A stretch of 64,000 nucleotides of DNA from RUG12461 sp045661345 (lineage in GTDB: Bacteria > Bacillota > Clostridia > Lachnospirales > Lachnospiraceae), in contig JAZRFM010000032.1 of NCBI GenBank assembly GCA_045661345.1, positions 22,408 through 86,407 of the forward strand. The letters run 5' to 3'. The position numbers were made by a program, and so were the translations under genes. The notes under the pieces were generated by a model. It was not told the origin of the DNA and did not search any database. It saw only the letters and a list, made by a program, of their open reading frames with translations. This document shows, piece after piece, positions 16,119-27,226 of this stretch. Positions within the stretch are counted from its first letter, which is position 1. The number at the start of each line of letters is the position of its first letter.

Positions 16119-16127
16119 TGGTACAAT
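16119..16127 (+). promoter_or_regulatory. Extended -10 promoter of the radical SAM gene
   Basis: TGGTACAAT: a TGn extension before TACAAT (16122-16127). Only a weak TGTGAA lies at the -35 position. Start expected near 16134. Confidence 0.5.
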
Positions 16128-16165
16128 GGCACCAAGTCATGCATGCAAGGAGGAAATGAATACTT

Positions 16166-17029
16166 ATGAGAAAGATAATCGGGAAACCTGAGGATCATGT
16201 CAGGGAGCTCATGGAGGAGGCCGAGAAGTACCATCCGGGATACAAAGCTTCCCTCAGGGAGGAAGACATTCTGATTTATGCCATGGAAGTGAAAACCACC
16301 TCTTACTGCACGCTGCGCTGCAGAGACTGCACGCATCTGATTCCCTACACAAAGACACCTGCCCATATGCCGGCTTCGGATCTTTGCGCAGATCTGGAAA
16401 AGATTCTTTCCGTGGCAAAGATTGCCGGTCTTATTTTTATGGGTGGCGAGATCATGATCTATCCGGAGCTTGCAAAACTCATGGAATTATACCAACAGTC
16501 TGCGCACACTGACAGGGTGGGGTTTGTCCGGGTTACCACAAACGGAACGGTTCTCCCTTCGGATGAGTTCTGTGAGGCATTTCGCAAAATACCAAACGGC
16601 TATGTAACCATCAGCGATTATGGAGATCTTTCATCCCGTAAAACGGAAGCCGCAAAAAAGCTGGAGTCCTACGGGATCGCCGTGACGATCATCCCGGATA
16701 CACAGGAGTGGATGTCCCTCGGAGGCTATGAGCGTCGGAATTATACCGAGGATGACGTAAAGGCACTTTACCGGAAATGCCATGGCAAACTGTATCTTCA
16801 CCTGTACAGGGACCATCTCTATCACTGCTACAGAGCGCCCATTATGAATGAAGACGGTCTGATACCGCACAGCGAATCGGATTATCTGGATATTGCTTCG
16901 CTGAGAGAAGAGGAACTGGCAGAGGAGCTCCCGAAGTTTATGAAAGATTTCCCCTATGCACAGAGCTGCTATTATTGCAGCGGATTTCATGAGGACTCTC
17001 CCAGTGTCCCCCGGGCTCTTCAAAGATAA
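16166..17029 (+). CDS. Radical SAM enzyme with C-terminal cysteine cluster
   Basis: A 287-residue radical SAM protein. The 4Fe-4S motif is C48-TLR-C52-RD-C55 (CxxxCxxC), followed by the GGE-type SAM strand (IFMGGEIMIYP). The C-terminal third has spaced cysteines (RKCHGKLYL, YHCYRAP, SCYYCSGF), like a reduced SPASM or twitch domain that holds an auxiliary cluster. The ribosome site is AGGAGG. It is a monocistronic-looking gene with its own promoter after the tcdA terminator. The reaction is unknown. Similar stand-alone enzymes occur in glycan and peptide-modification loci; a role on the zinc-ribbon peptide 1.4 kb upstream is possible but unproven. Confidence 0.8.
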   Translation: MRKIIGKPEDHVRELMEEAEKYHPGYKASLREEDILIYAMEVKTTSYCTLRCRDCTHLIPYTKTPAHMPASDLCADLEKILSVAKIAGLIFMGGEIMIYPELAKLMELYQQSAHTDRVGFVRVTTNGTVLPSDEFCEAFRKIPNGYVTISDYGDLSSRKTEAAKKLESYGIAVTIIPDTQEWMSLGGYERRNYTEDDVKALYRKCHGKLYLHLYRDHLYHCYRAPIMNEDGLIPHSESDYLDIASLREEELAEELPKFMKDFPYAQSCYYCSGFHEDSPSVPRALQR

Positions 17030-17140
17030 AGGAAACGCTTTCATCGGCATTCTCTGCAAAAAGAGTATACAGATGGCACTCTATCAGGTAAACTATAGTA
17101 AACGCAAGTGTTTGAACCTTTTTAAGAGGGTGGTGAAACT

Positions 17141-17647
17141 ATGACAGAAGAACAAAAAAAGACATTGATCAAGTCACAGCAGGGGGAACTGGACGGGGTG
17201 GAAACGTACCTCATGCTTGCGGATACCGTTCATAATCCATCGGACCGGAAAGCCTTTAAAATTCTTGCGGCGGATGAGGGCAGGCATGCAGCCGTCATAA
17301 AGAAGTACACGGGAACGGTACTAAAACCCGGGAAGCTTCAGGCACGGGCGGTGACGATTCTCTATCATATTCTCGGAAAGAAGATCCTGTATCCTTTGAT
17401 GGCGCGTTTTGAGTATGACGCAATCCCCAAATACAGGGCGCTGGAAAGAGACTTTCCGGAACTCGAATCTGTCATCAATGATGAAAAACGCCACGGCGAT
17501 ACCCTGCATGAGCTGGCGAAGAACGGAGAAGAAGAAGATATACCCAAATGGCCGTTTATTCTGGCTGCCATTATGATTCTGATCAGAACGGTACAATTGG
17601 TCAGAATTATCCGGAAATTCGTTGCGAAAATCCGGCAGCTTCACTAA
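17141..17647 (+). CDS. Ferritin-like/rubrerythrin-type diiron protein with C-terminal membrane segment
   Basis: A 168-residue ferritin-like four-helix protein. The paired metal-ligand helices are visible: GELDGVETYLML with Glu, DEGRHAAVI (ExxH), FEYDAIPKY, and NDEKRHGDTLHEL (ExxH). After ~residue 135 comes a hydrophobic stretch (WPFILAAIMILIRTVQLV) and a basic tail, suggesting the diiron domain is tethered to the inner face of the membrane, as in VIT/membrane-bound ferritin-like proteins. There is no rubredoxin domain. The ribosome site is AGAGGGTGG. Likely roles are peroxide reduction or iron handling; which of these cannot be read. Confidence 0.75.
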   Translation: MTEEQKKTLIKSQQGELDGVETYLMLADTVHNPSDRKAFKILAADEGRHAAVIKKYTGTVLKPGKLQARAVTILYHILGKKILYPLMARFEYDAIPKYRALERDFPELESVINDEKRHGDTLHELAKNGEEEDIPKWPFILAAIMILIRTVQLVRIIRKFVAKIRQLH

Positions 17648-17713
17648 AGAACTGTTCAAGTTATTTCGCTGCAGGTTCTTAAGGTAAACATCAAAAAAGG
17701 AGGCGGAGGAGTT

Positions 17714-19207
17714 ATGCTGCTGCAAGACACAATGAAACGACAAGACATGATATCATGCTTACTGTGCAAGGATGCCCCGTGCAGCAAAGCATGCGACCGC
17801 TTTGATCCGGCGGAGGTGCTGCGGAGCGTCTGGTTCGACAATGCGGATGTGGGCGCCTTGAAGACGCCGGAAGGGAATCCCTGCGAAAAATGTGACGCAC
17901 CCTGCGAAAATGCCTGCATCAGCCACTTCAGGGTGCCTGTCAAACAGCTGATGTCCAGACTGACAACGGATATACGAAGTCAGACGGAGATTGCGCTTCC
18001 CGAGGATGAAGAACGGTTAAAATGCGACCTCTGCGGTGTGCCGTTGGAGAATCCGTTTTTGCTGTCGTCCTCCGTGGTGGCATCCACCTATGATATGTGC
18101 GCCAGAGCCTTTGAAGCCGGCTGGGCCGGGGCATGCTTTAAAACCGTTTGTTCGATTGATATTCATGAAGCCTCACCGAGGTTTTCGGCAATCACGGGCG
18201 ACAACGGAAGCATGATTGGATTTAAAAACATAGAGCAGCTTTCGGATCACAGTGTGGCCGAAAATATGCGTATCTTCAGGGATCTGAAAAAGAATTATCC
18301 GAACAAATTCATCCTGGCGTCCATGATGGGGCAGGATGAGGAAGAGTGGGAGTCCCTGGCAAAGCTTTGCGAGGAGAACGGCGCCGATGCCATAGAACTG
18401 AATTTTTCCTGTCCCAATATGCAGGAGGATGGTCTGGGTTCCGATATCGGTCAGATTCCGGAGCTGGTTGAGAGATACACCAGAGCTGCCAAGCGGAGTA
18501 CCACGATCCCCGTGCTGGCGAAGCTGACACCGAATGTGGCGACCATGTCGCCGGCGGCGGAAGCAGCCCTCAGAGGCGGAGCGGATGGAATCGCTGCCAT
18601 TAATACCATCAAAAGCGTCATGAAAGTGAGTCCGTATACCTATGTCTCGGCGCCGGCGGTAAGAGGGAAATCCGCCATCGGCGGATACAGCGGAAATGCG
18701 GTGAAGCCCATTGCCCTGCGGTTTATCGCCGAGCTTGGACAGAACCCCAATCTGAAGGGGCTTCACATCAGCGGCATGGGAGGGATCGAGACCTGGAGAG
18801 ACGCTCTTGAGTTTTTCCTGATGGGGGCCGGATCCATTCAGGTTACCACGGCCGTCATGCAGTACGGTTACCGGATTATCGATGATCTGAAATCCGGGCT
18901 GAACTATTATCTGGCGCAGATGCGGGTTGATTCCGTGAAGGATATCATAGGCGCCGGACTGGATTTCCTCAGTGATACGACGGATGTTTTGGAGAGAGAC
19001 TCCATCCTGTTTCCCAGGTTTGATTTGGAGAAATGTGTCGGATGCGGACGATGTGTCATTTCCTGTAATGACGGCGGGCATCAGGCGATCAGATTTGAAG
19101 ACAGAAAGCCGAAGCTGGACGGGAAAAAATGTGTCGGGTGCCATCTGTGCCGGCTGGTTTGCCTGCAGGATGCAATCACCCCCGCCCCAAAGAGGATCAC
19201 GCGGTAG
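17714..19207 (+). CDS. preA: PreA-like dihydropyrimidine dehydrogenase/dihydroorotate dehydrogenase with four Fe-S clusters
   Basis: A 497-residue FMN enzyme. The middle ~310 residues match the DHOD/PreA barrel (CGVPLENPFLLSSSVV, then IELNFSCPN, then GMGGIETWRDALEFF). Two C-terminal ferredoxin motifs follow (CVGCGRCVISCN and CVGCHLCRLVC). The N-terminal ~85 residues add two more cysteine sets, C15-C18-C23-C27 and C57-C60-C64-C68, of the kind usually found in the partner subunit PreT or in eukaryotic DPD domain I. No preT lies next to it. It probably reduces or oxidises a pyrimidine, receiving electrons directly from ferredoxin or another partner. The ribosome site AAAGGAGGCGGAGG is strong. 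Confidence 0.8.
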   Translation: MLLQDTMKRQDMISCLLCKDAPCSKACDRFDPAEVLRSVWFDNADVGALKTPEGNPCEKCDAPCENACISHFRVPVKQLMSRLTTDIRSQTEIALPEDEERLKCDLCGVPLENPFLLSSSVVASTYDMCARAFEAGWAGACFKTVCSIDIHEASPRFSAITGDNGSMIGFKNIEQLSDHSVAENMRIFRDLKKNYPNKFILASMMGQDEEEWESLAKLCEENGADAIELNFSCPNMQEDGLGSDIGQIPELVERYTRAAKRSTTIPVLAKLTPNVATMSPAAEAALRGGADGIAAINTIKSVMKVSPYTYVSAPAVRGKSAIGGYSGNAVKPIALRFIAELGQNPNLKGLHISGMGGIETWRDALEFFLMGAGSIQVTTAVMQYGYRIIDDLKSGLNYYLAQMRVDSVKDIIGAGLDFLSDTTDVLERDSILFPRFDLEKCVGCGRCVISCNDGGHQAIRFEDRKPKLDGKKCVGCHLCRLVCLQDAITPAPKRITR

Positions 19208-19271
19208 CTGCGGGGAGGAAACGCTTTCACCAGCGGTTCTTTAAGGAACTGTTATACTAACAAGCAATCAA

Positions 19272-19303
19272 AACGGCGGGGGACGAATGTCCCCCGCTGT
19301 TTC
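19272..19303 (+). terminator. Terminator after preA
   Basis: ACGGCGGGGGAC, GAAT loop, GTCCCCCGCTGT, then TTCG. A short CCCCCATGGGGG palindrome follows within ten bases. Confidence 0.75.
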
Positions 19304-19324
19304 GTAAACATCCCCCATGGGGGC

Positions 19325-19353
19325 TTGTGTGCCCCGGATTCTCTCATTACAAT
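19325..19353 (+). promoter_or_regulatory. Promoter of the nickel/cobalt transporter operon
   Basis: TTGTGT (19325-19330), a 17-base spacer, TACAAT (19348-19353). The start would be near 19360, leaving a ~47-base leader. Confidence 0.55.
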
Positions 19354-19368
19354 AAGTCTTGGTCAATA

Positions 19369-19378
19369 TCTGATCAGA
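19369..19378. promoter_or_regulatory. Palindrome TCTGATCAGA in the transporter leader
   Basis: A perfect 10-base palindrome about 10 bases after the predicted transcription start, where a repressor would block elongation or initiation. It does not match an operator consensus I know; it could be chance. Confidence 0.3.
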
Positions 19379-19406
19379 ACAATCACAAGATTTGGAGGAG
19401 AACGTT

Positions 19407-20408
19407 ATGCATATGGCGGATGCGCTGGTTTCACCGGCGGTTGCGGGAACAATGTATGCGCTGTCAGCCGGAGTGGCAGCATACTCGATTAAGAAAGTAA
19501 GGGATGAGAATGACCCCAAAAAGATTCCTGTGATGGGTGTCATGGGGGCTTTTGTGTTTGCAACACAGATGCTGAATTTCACAATCCCCGGCACAGGATC
19601 CAGCGGACATCTGTGCGGCGGTATGATGCTTTCGGCGCTTCTGGGACCCTGGGGCGGATTTTTGACGATGATCGGGGTGCTGCTGGTGCAATGTCTGATG
19701 TTTGCGGACGGCGGTCTGCTGGCGCTGGGATGCAACATATGGAACATGGCCTTTTACGGGTGCTTCATCGGCGCGCTCCTGATCTGGCGGCCGATTATGA
19801 AAAAGGGAGCCTCCCGCATGAAGATTCTTGTGGCTTCCATCGTCGGGTGCGTTGTCACGCTTCAGATGGGGGCATTTTCCGTAACACTGGAGACGCTCAT
19901 TTCCGGAGTCACGGAGCTTCCCTTCGGCATTTTTGTCGGCGTGATGCAGCCGATCCATCTGGCCATCGGACTTGTGGAAGGACTGATCACCGCGGCGGTT
20001 CTGATCTTTATTAACGAAGCCAGACCGGAATACCTTTGGGGAATCGGCGTACCGTCCGCAAAAGAGGGCAGGCTTTCCCCGAAAAAAACCTTCCTTGTGC
20101 TGGGCATCATTGCAGCAGTCTTTGCCGGTATCGTATCCCTCTTTGCTTCCGCTTTTCCGGATGGTCTGGAATGGTCTATGGAAAAGGTGGCGGGAACGGC
20201 AGAACTGGAAAGAACCGGGGGCGCTTACGATGTGGCAGCCAATATCCAGGAAACCTCTTCCCTTCTTCCGGACTACGCCTTTAAGGGGTCTGATGCTGCG
20301 ATCGGGACCTCTGTTTCCGGAATTGTCGGAGCGCTGATTGTCGTCGCGCTCTGCGTGATTGTTGCGCTGGCTTTCCGCTTTTTCAAATCGAAAAAGGAGA
20401 AGACTTGA
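19407..20408 (+). CDS. cbiM: ECF transporter substrate-binding subunit, CbiM-CbiN/NikMN fusion
   Basis: A 333-residue membrane protein. The start at 19407 is forced by the family: CbiM/NikM need His at position 2, and MHMADALV gives it, with GGAGG 9 bases upstream. The N-terminal ~210 residues are CbiM-like, with seven or so helices. The C-terminal part carries PDGLEWS, the CbiN-like PDGLE domain, between two helices, so S and accessory components are fused. It captures Ni2+ or Co2+. The C-terminal codons overlap the TTG of cbiQ by four bases. The metal cannot be assigned from sequence; no nickel enzyme or cobalamin gene is in the window. Confidence 0.9.
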   Translation: MHMADALVSPAVAGTMYALSAGVAAYSIKKVRDENDPKKIPVMGVMGAFVFATQMLNFTIPGTGSSGHLCGGMMLSALLGPWGGFLTMIGVLLVQCLMFADGGLLALGCNIWNMAFYGCFIGALLIWRPIMKKGASRMKILVASIVGCVVTLQMGAFSVTLETLISGVTELPFGIFVGVMQPIHLAIGLVEGLITAAVLIFINEARPEYLWGIGVPSAKEGRLSPKKTFLVLGIIAAVFAGIVSLFASAFPDGLEWSMEKVAGTAELERTGGAYDVAANIQETSSLLPDYAFKGSDAAIGTSVSGIVGALIVVALCVIVALAFRFFKSKKEKT

Positions 20409-21199
20409 ACGCGATTGACAAGGGTCTGCGTACAATCGATGCTTTTCAGGAATTATGGCGGCGGGACCAATGGATGAACACCCTTCACCCATTGGCCAAG
20501 CTGCTTTCTGCTGTTGTCTATGTGGCAGTGACGGCCTCGTTCCACAAATACGATGTGATCGGGATCGCGGTGATGGGGATTTTTCCATTGTTTTCCCTGA
20601 TCGCGGGGGAGCTGTCGTTGCTGGACGGGCTGTACCGCATGCGGTTCGTTTTGCCGCTGGTGGCAGCGATCGGGATCCTGAATCCTTTTTTTGACCGGAA
20701 TGTGCTGTTCTATGCGGGGGGCGTTGCAGTAACCGGCGGAGTGGTCTCCATGGTGACCCTGATGATCCGGGGACTGTATACGGTACTGGCGGTTTATGTG
20801 CTGGCCGCCACCACGTCAGTTGAAGAAATCTGCTACGCCCTCCGGTGTCTTCATGTACCAAACAGTCTGGTGCTGGTGGTGCTGCTGATGGGAAGATACA
20901 TTTATATGCTGGGCACCGAAGCATCCCGGATCACGACAGCCTATCACCTCCGCGCACCGAGGCAGCGGGGGATTCACCACAGAGCCTGGGGCGCATTGGT
21001 CGGACAGTGGCTTATGAGGAGTATGGACAGAGCGCAGGCAGTCTATGAGAGCATGTGTCTCAGAGGATTTCAAGGGGATTTTTCCATGAAAAAAAGAAAA
21101 ATCCGCCCCGGCGACCTGCTTTATCCGGCAGTCTGGATCGGCATTTTTCTGCTTCTCCGCTTTACGAACCTCGTTGCATTATTGGGAAGATTGCTATGA
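20405..21199 (+). CDS. cbiQ: ECF transporter transmembrane subunit CbiQ/NikQ
   Basis: A 264-residue EcfT-type membrane coupling protein, second gene of the operon. It uses a TTG start overlapping the cbiM stop by four bases, with AAAAAGGAGAAG just upstream. Hydrophobic helices alternate with the two coupling-helix motifs, around RAPRQRG and MCLRGFQGDF, which bind the ATPase grooves. Length is normal for CbiQ. The stop overlaps the ATG of the ATPase gene (ATGA), so all three transporter parts are translationally coupled. Confidence 0.9.
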   Translation: MNAIDKGLRTIDAFQELWRRDQWMNTLHPLAKLLSAVVYVAVTASFHKYDVIGIAVMGIFPLFSLIAGELSLLDGLYRMRFVLPLVAAIGILNPFFDRNVLFYAGGVAVTGGVVSMVTLMIRGLYTVLAVYVLAATTSVEEICYALRCLHVPNSLVLVVLLMGRYIYMLGTEASRITTAYHLRAPRQRGIHHRAWGALVGQWLMRSMDRAQAVYESMCLRGFQGDFSMKKRKIRPGDLLYPAVWIGIFLLLRFTNLVALLGRLL

Positions 21200-21915
21200 A
21201 AACAGGAACAGTCAATGAAGTGCTCCGGGTAGAAGCACTTTCCTTCTCGTATGAAAAGGCAATCCCGATTCTCCGGGAAATCAGCCTGCGGGCTGTCAGC
21301 GGGGAGAATATCGGCCTGATCGGTGCCAACGGAGCCGGGAAATCAACCTTTTTAAAGCTTCTGGTTGGCTTGGAACTTCATTTTGACGGAAGCATCGAGG
21401 TGGCCGGGCACTCCATGAACACGAAGGAACTGCCGCATATCCGGGAACATGTGGGATATGTCTTTCAGGACTCTGACAGCCAGCTGTTTATGTCCACCGT
21501 AGAGGAAGACGTGGCCTTCGGCCCGGAGAACTATAAGCTGCCCGAAGAGGACGTTACACGACGAGTGGACAACGCCCTCCGAAGAGTACATATCGAGCAT
21601 CTCAGAGAAAAACAGATCTATAAGCTGTCCGGCGGAGAAAAAAAGCTGGCGGCCATCGCTACGATCCTTTCCATGGAGCCGGATCTGATCCTGATGGATG
21701 AGCCCTCCGTGGCACTGGATCCGAAAAACCGGCGTAATCTGATCTCTATCGTCAATGAAATTCCGTCCGCCAAGATTATCGCATCCCACGATCTGGATTT
21801 TATCCGAAAAACCTGTCCCCGCACCGTTCTTCTTTACAACGGGCAGGTTCGCGCCGACGCCCCGACAGAAGAAGTGCTGGGAGACGAAGCGCTGCTTGAA
21901 AGCTGCGACCTTTGA
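21196..21915 (+). CDS. cbiO: ECF transporter ATPase CbiO/NikO
   Basis: A 239-residue ABC ATPase. Walker A is GANGAGKST, the Q-loop lies in GYVFQDSDSQLF, the signature is LSGGEKKLAAIA, Walker B is LILMDEPSVALD and the switch is ASHDLD. All catalytic elements are intact. Start at 21196 is chosen because it overlaps the cbiQ stop (ATGA); upstream in-frame codons lie inside cbiQ. As only one ATPase gene is present, the transporter would use a homodimer, as in dedicated group I ECF metal importers. Confidence 0.92.
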   Translation: MKTGTVNEVLRVEALSFSYEKAIPILREISLRAVSGENIGLIGANGAGKSTFLKLLVGLELHFDGSIEVAGHSMNTKELPHIREHVGYVFQDSDSQLFMSTVEEDVAFGPENYKLPEEDVTRRVDNALRRVHIEHLREKQIYKLSGGEKKLAAIATILSMEPDLILMDEPSVALDPKNRRNLISIVNEIPSAKIIASHDLDFIRKTCPRTVLLYNGQVRADAPTEEVLGDEALLESCDL

Positions 21916-22008
21916 CGGAAACACCGAAGGAGCCGGGAAGCTTACGACCGGGCATTGACGAGGCTTTCTGACGCCTGTGGAAAAAAGAGTTCAGGGGGAA
22001 ATGGGACA

Positions 22009-22037
22009 TTTACAGAAGCTAAAAAAAATGGTATAAT
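22009..22037 (+). promoter_or_regulatory. Strong promoter of nifJ
   Basis: TTTACA (22009-22014), a 17-base A-rich spacer, perfect TATAAT (22032-22037). Transcription would start near 22044. Confidence 0.8.
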
Positions 22038-22109
22038 ATCCAGCGATATCGTTAGTCTGACCGGGGGGATTTTCGGGAGGACGGCAAATAAAAATCAGGA
22101 GGAAGAGAT

Positions 22110-25658
<3,549 letters not shown>

Positions 25659-25679
25659 ACCGGACGCGTGATAAGATAA

Positions 25680-25710
25680 GGGGCGGTGCTGTCAGCACCG
25701 CCTCTTTTTC
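25680..25710 (+). terminator. Terminator after nifJ
   Basis: GGGGCGGTGCTG and CAGCACCGCCTC arms followed by TTTTTC. Confidence 0.88.
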
Positions 25711-25728
25711 TATGACGGGAAGACAGAG

Positions 25729-26481
25729 ATGATGATGGAACGATTCCGGGTATTGCCCCAAAGTGTGCTGAAAATTGTTGCGGTGGTGACGATGGCCATC
25801 GATCACGTGGGTGCGGCGCTCCTTTTGCCGTACTGCTCGTATCTGTTTCAGACAAACGCGCCGCAGGCGGAGGAAGTGTACCGCATCTACTGGGTGGTCC
25901 GGGATATCGGCCGTCTGGCGTTCCCGATCTACTGCTTTCTCCTGACGGAAGGATTGTTCCATACAAGGAACCGTTTGAAATATGCCAGGAATCTGTTTCT
26001 GTTTGCGCTTATTTCCGAGATACCCTTTGACCTGGCTCTCTATGGGGAGCCGTTTTACTGGGAGGCACAGAATGTCTACTGGACGCTGCTGTTCGCTCTG
26101 CTTGCCATGATCCTGATGCAGAAGGTCTGGGAAACACAGTGGCAGATGGCAGGCAAGGTCGCAGTGATGGGATCTGTTGCGGCAGGATTCATCGCCCTCG
26201 GCTATGTGTGTCAAACGGACTACGATGCATGGGGTGTGGCGGCGATCCTTGCCATGTATGTGCTGCGCCGGTTTCCGCTGATCGGCTTTACGGCCGGTGT
26301 GCTGATTCTGTTTCGGATGGCGGAGGTGGAAGCGTATGCATTTCTCGCGCTGCCGCTGGTGTTCTTCTATAACGGAGAACGGGGGAGGCAGAAGAAGTGG
26401 TTCTTCTATGCATTCTATCCGGTGCATTTTCTGATCCTGTATGTGGTGGGTTTGTTTTTTCAGGACCAAATGGTAAGATAG
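25729..26481 (+). CDS. TraX-family membrane protein
   Basis: A ~250-residue integral membrane protein with about eight hydrophobic segments. The start LKIVAVVTMAIDHVGAALL and the later DIGRLAFPIYCFLLTEG are hallmarks of the TraX family, named after the F-plasmid pilin acetylase and related to acyltransferase-like membrane proteins. In Clostridia such genes are usually chromosomal and unlinked to conjugation, as here. Three ATG codons are possible at the start (25729, 25732, 25735). The following coiled-coil gene has its own promoter. Acyl transfer is inferred from the family name only. Confidence 0.85.
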   Translation: MMMERFRVLPQSVLKIVAVVTMAIDHVGAALLLPYCSYLFQTNAPQAEEVYRIYWVVRDIGRLAFPIYCFLLTEGLFHTRNRLKYARNLFLFALISEIPFDLALYGEPFYWEAQNVYWTLLFALLAMILMQKVWETQWQMAGKVAVMGSVAAGFIALGYVCQTDYDAWGVAAILAMYVLRRFPLIGFTAGVLILFRMAEVEAYAFLALPLVFFYNGERGRQKKWFFYAFYPVHFLILYVVGLFFQDQMVR

Positions 26482-26498
26482 CCGTACCGGCTGCGCTA

Positions 26499-26527
26499 TT
26501 TACAAAAAATCAATGATTCCTTATAAT
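26499..26527 (+). promoter_or_regulatory. Promoter of the coiled-coil protein/pyrophosphatase pair
   Basis: TTTACA (26499-26504), a 17-base spacer, perfect TATAAT (26522-26527); start expected near 26534. Confidence 0.75.
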
Positions 26528-26557
26528 AAGGAGTAGCAGATTGCGGAGGAGGGGAAT

Positions 26558-27220
26558 ATGGAACGTGATGATTACCTGCTGCGGCAGATCGACGAATTTC
26601 GCATAAAGGCGAAGCAGCTTCAGGAGCTGATGGAGATCAGGGAGACCAAGGCCAGAGAGCTGCAGAAAGAGGTGGATGAGCAGGAGACCAAAGCCTGCAA
26701 ACTGCAGAATCTTGTTGCGGAAAAGGAAAAAGAGGCAGAGGATCTGAATGCCGGCATCACCAGAAATGTCAATGCCATTATGGATCATGTGGACGGAAAG
26801 CTGGATCAGAGGTTTGAGGATCTGGATCACCGCATGGATGAGAAGCTGGCCGGTCAGATCGACAAGACGGCAGAGAGCACGGAAGAGATCAAAAAAACCA
26901 TTTCCGAGATCAAATTCCCGGAGATTGACACGGAGAAGCTTTCTTCCGAGCTGAAACAGCCTATCACCGGGATGCAGGAAGAGGTGTCCGGCATGAAGGG
27001 CGAGATCCTGGAAAAGATCCATACCGAGGGCGTTCAGGTTTTTCGCAACACAAGAGATCTGATCGATGAGCAGAGCCAGAAGACAGAGCATTTCGATGCC
27101 CTGAAGAAAGAACTGCAGTCCCTCAGGGTGAATCTGAAGATCGCCCTGTGGTTCGGGGTCATCAATTTTGTGCTGCTGGTTGTTTTTGTGCTTTATTCCT
27201 TAGGGGTATTTCATTTTTAA
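26558..27220 (+). CDS. Coiled-coil protein with C-terminal membrane anchor
   Basis: A 220-residue protein, unrecognised by family. Residues ~1-65 and ~130-185 are rich in Glu, Lys and Gln with heptad-like leucines, so long coiled coils are likely. Residues ~190-215 form one hydrophobic helix (IALWFGVINFVLLVVFVLY), leaving almost no tail, so it is a tail-anchored inner-membrane protein with the coiled coil in the cytoplasm. It is the first gene after a strong promoter and ends six bases before the pyrophosphatase gene. A scaffold role is a guess. Confidence 0.7.
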   Translation: MERDDYLLRQIDEFRIKAKQLQELMEIRETKARELQKEVDEQETKACKLQNLVAEKEKEAEDLNAGITRNVNAIMDHVDGKLDQRFEDLDHRMDEKLAGQIDKTAESTEEIKKTISEIKFPEIDTEKLSSELKQPITGMQEEVSGMKGEILEKIHTEGVQVFRNTRDLIDEQSQKTEHFDALKKELQSLRVNLKIALWFGVINFVLLVVFVLYSLGVFHF

Positions 27221-27226
27221 AATCGA

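Noticed and set aside
17031..17043. GGAAACGCTTTCA shared with 19217-19229
   Set aside because: Thirteen identical bases after two stop codons, but flanks do not match and no structure is shared; may be chance.
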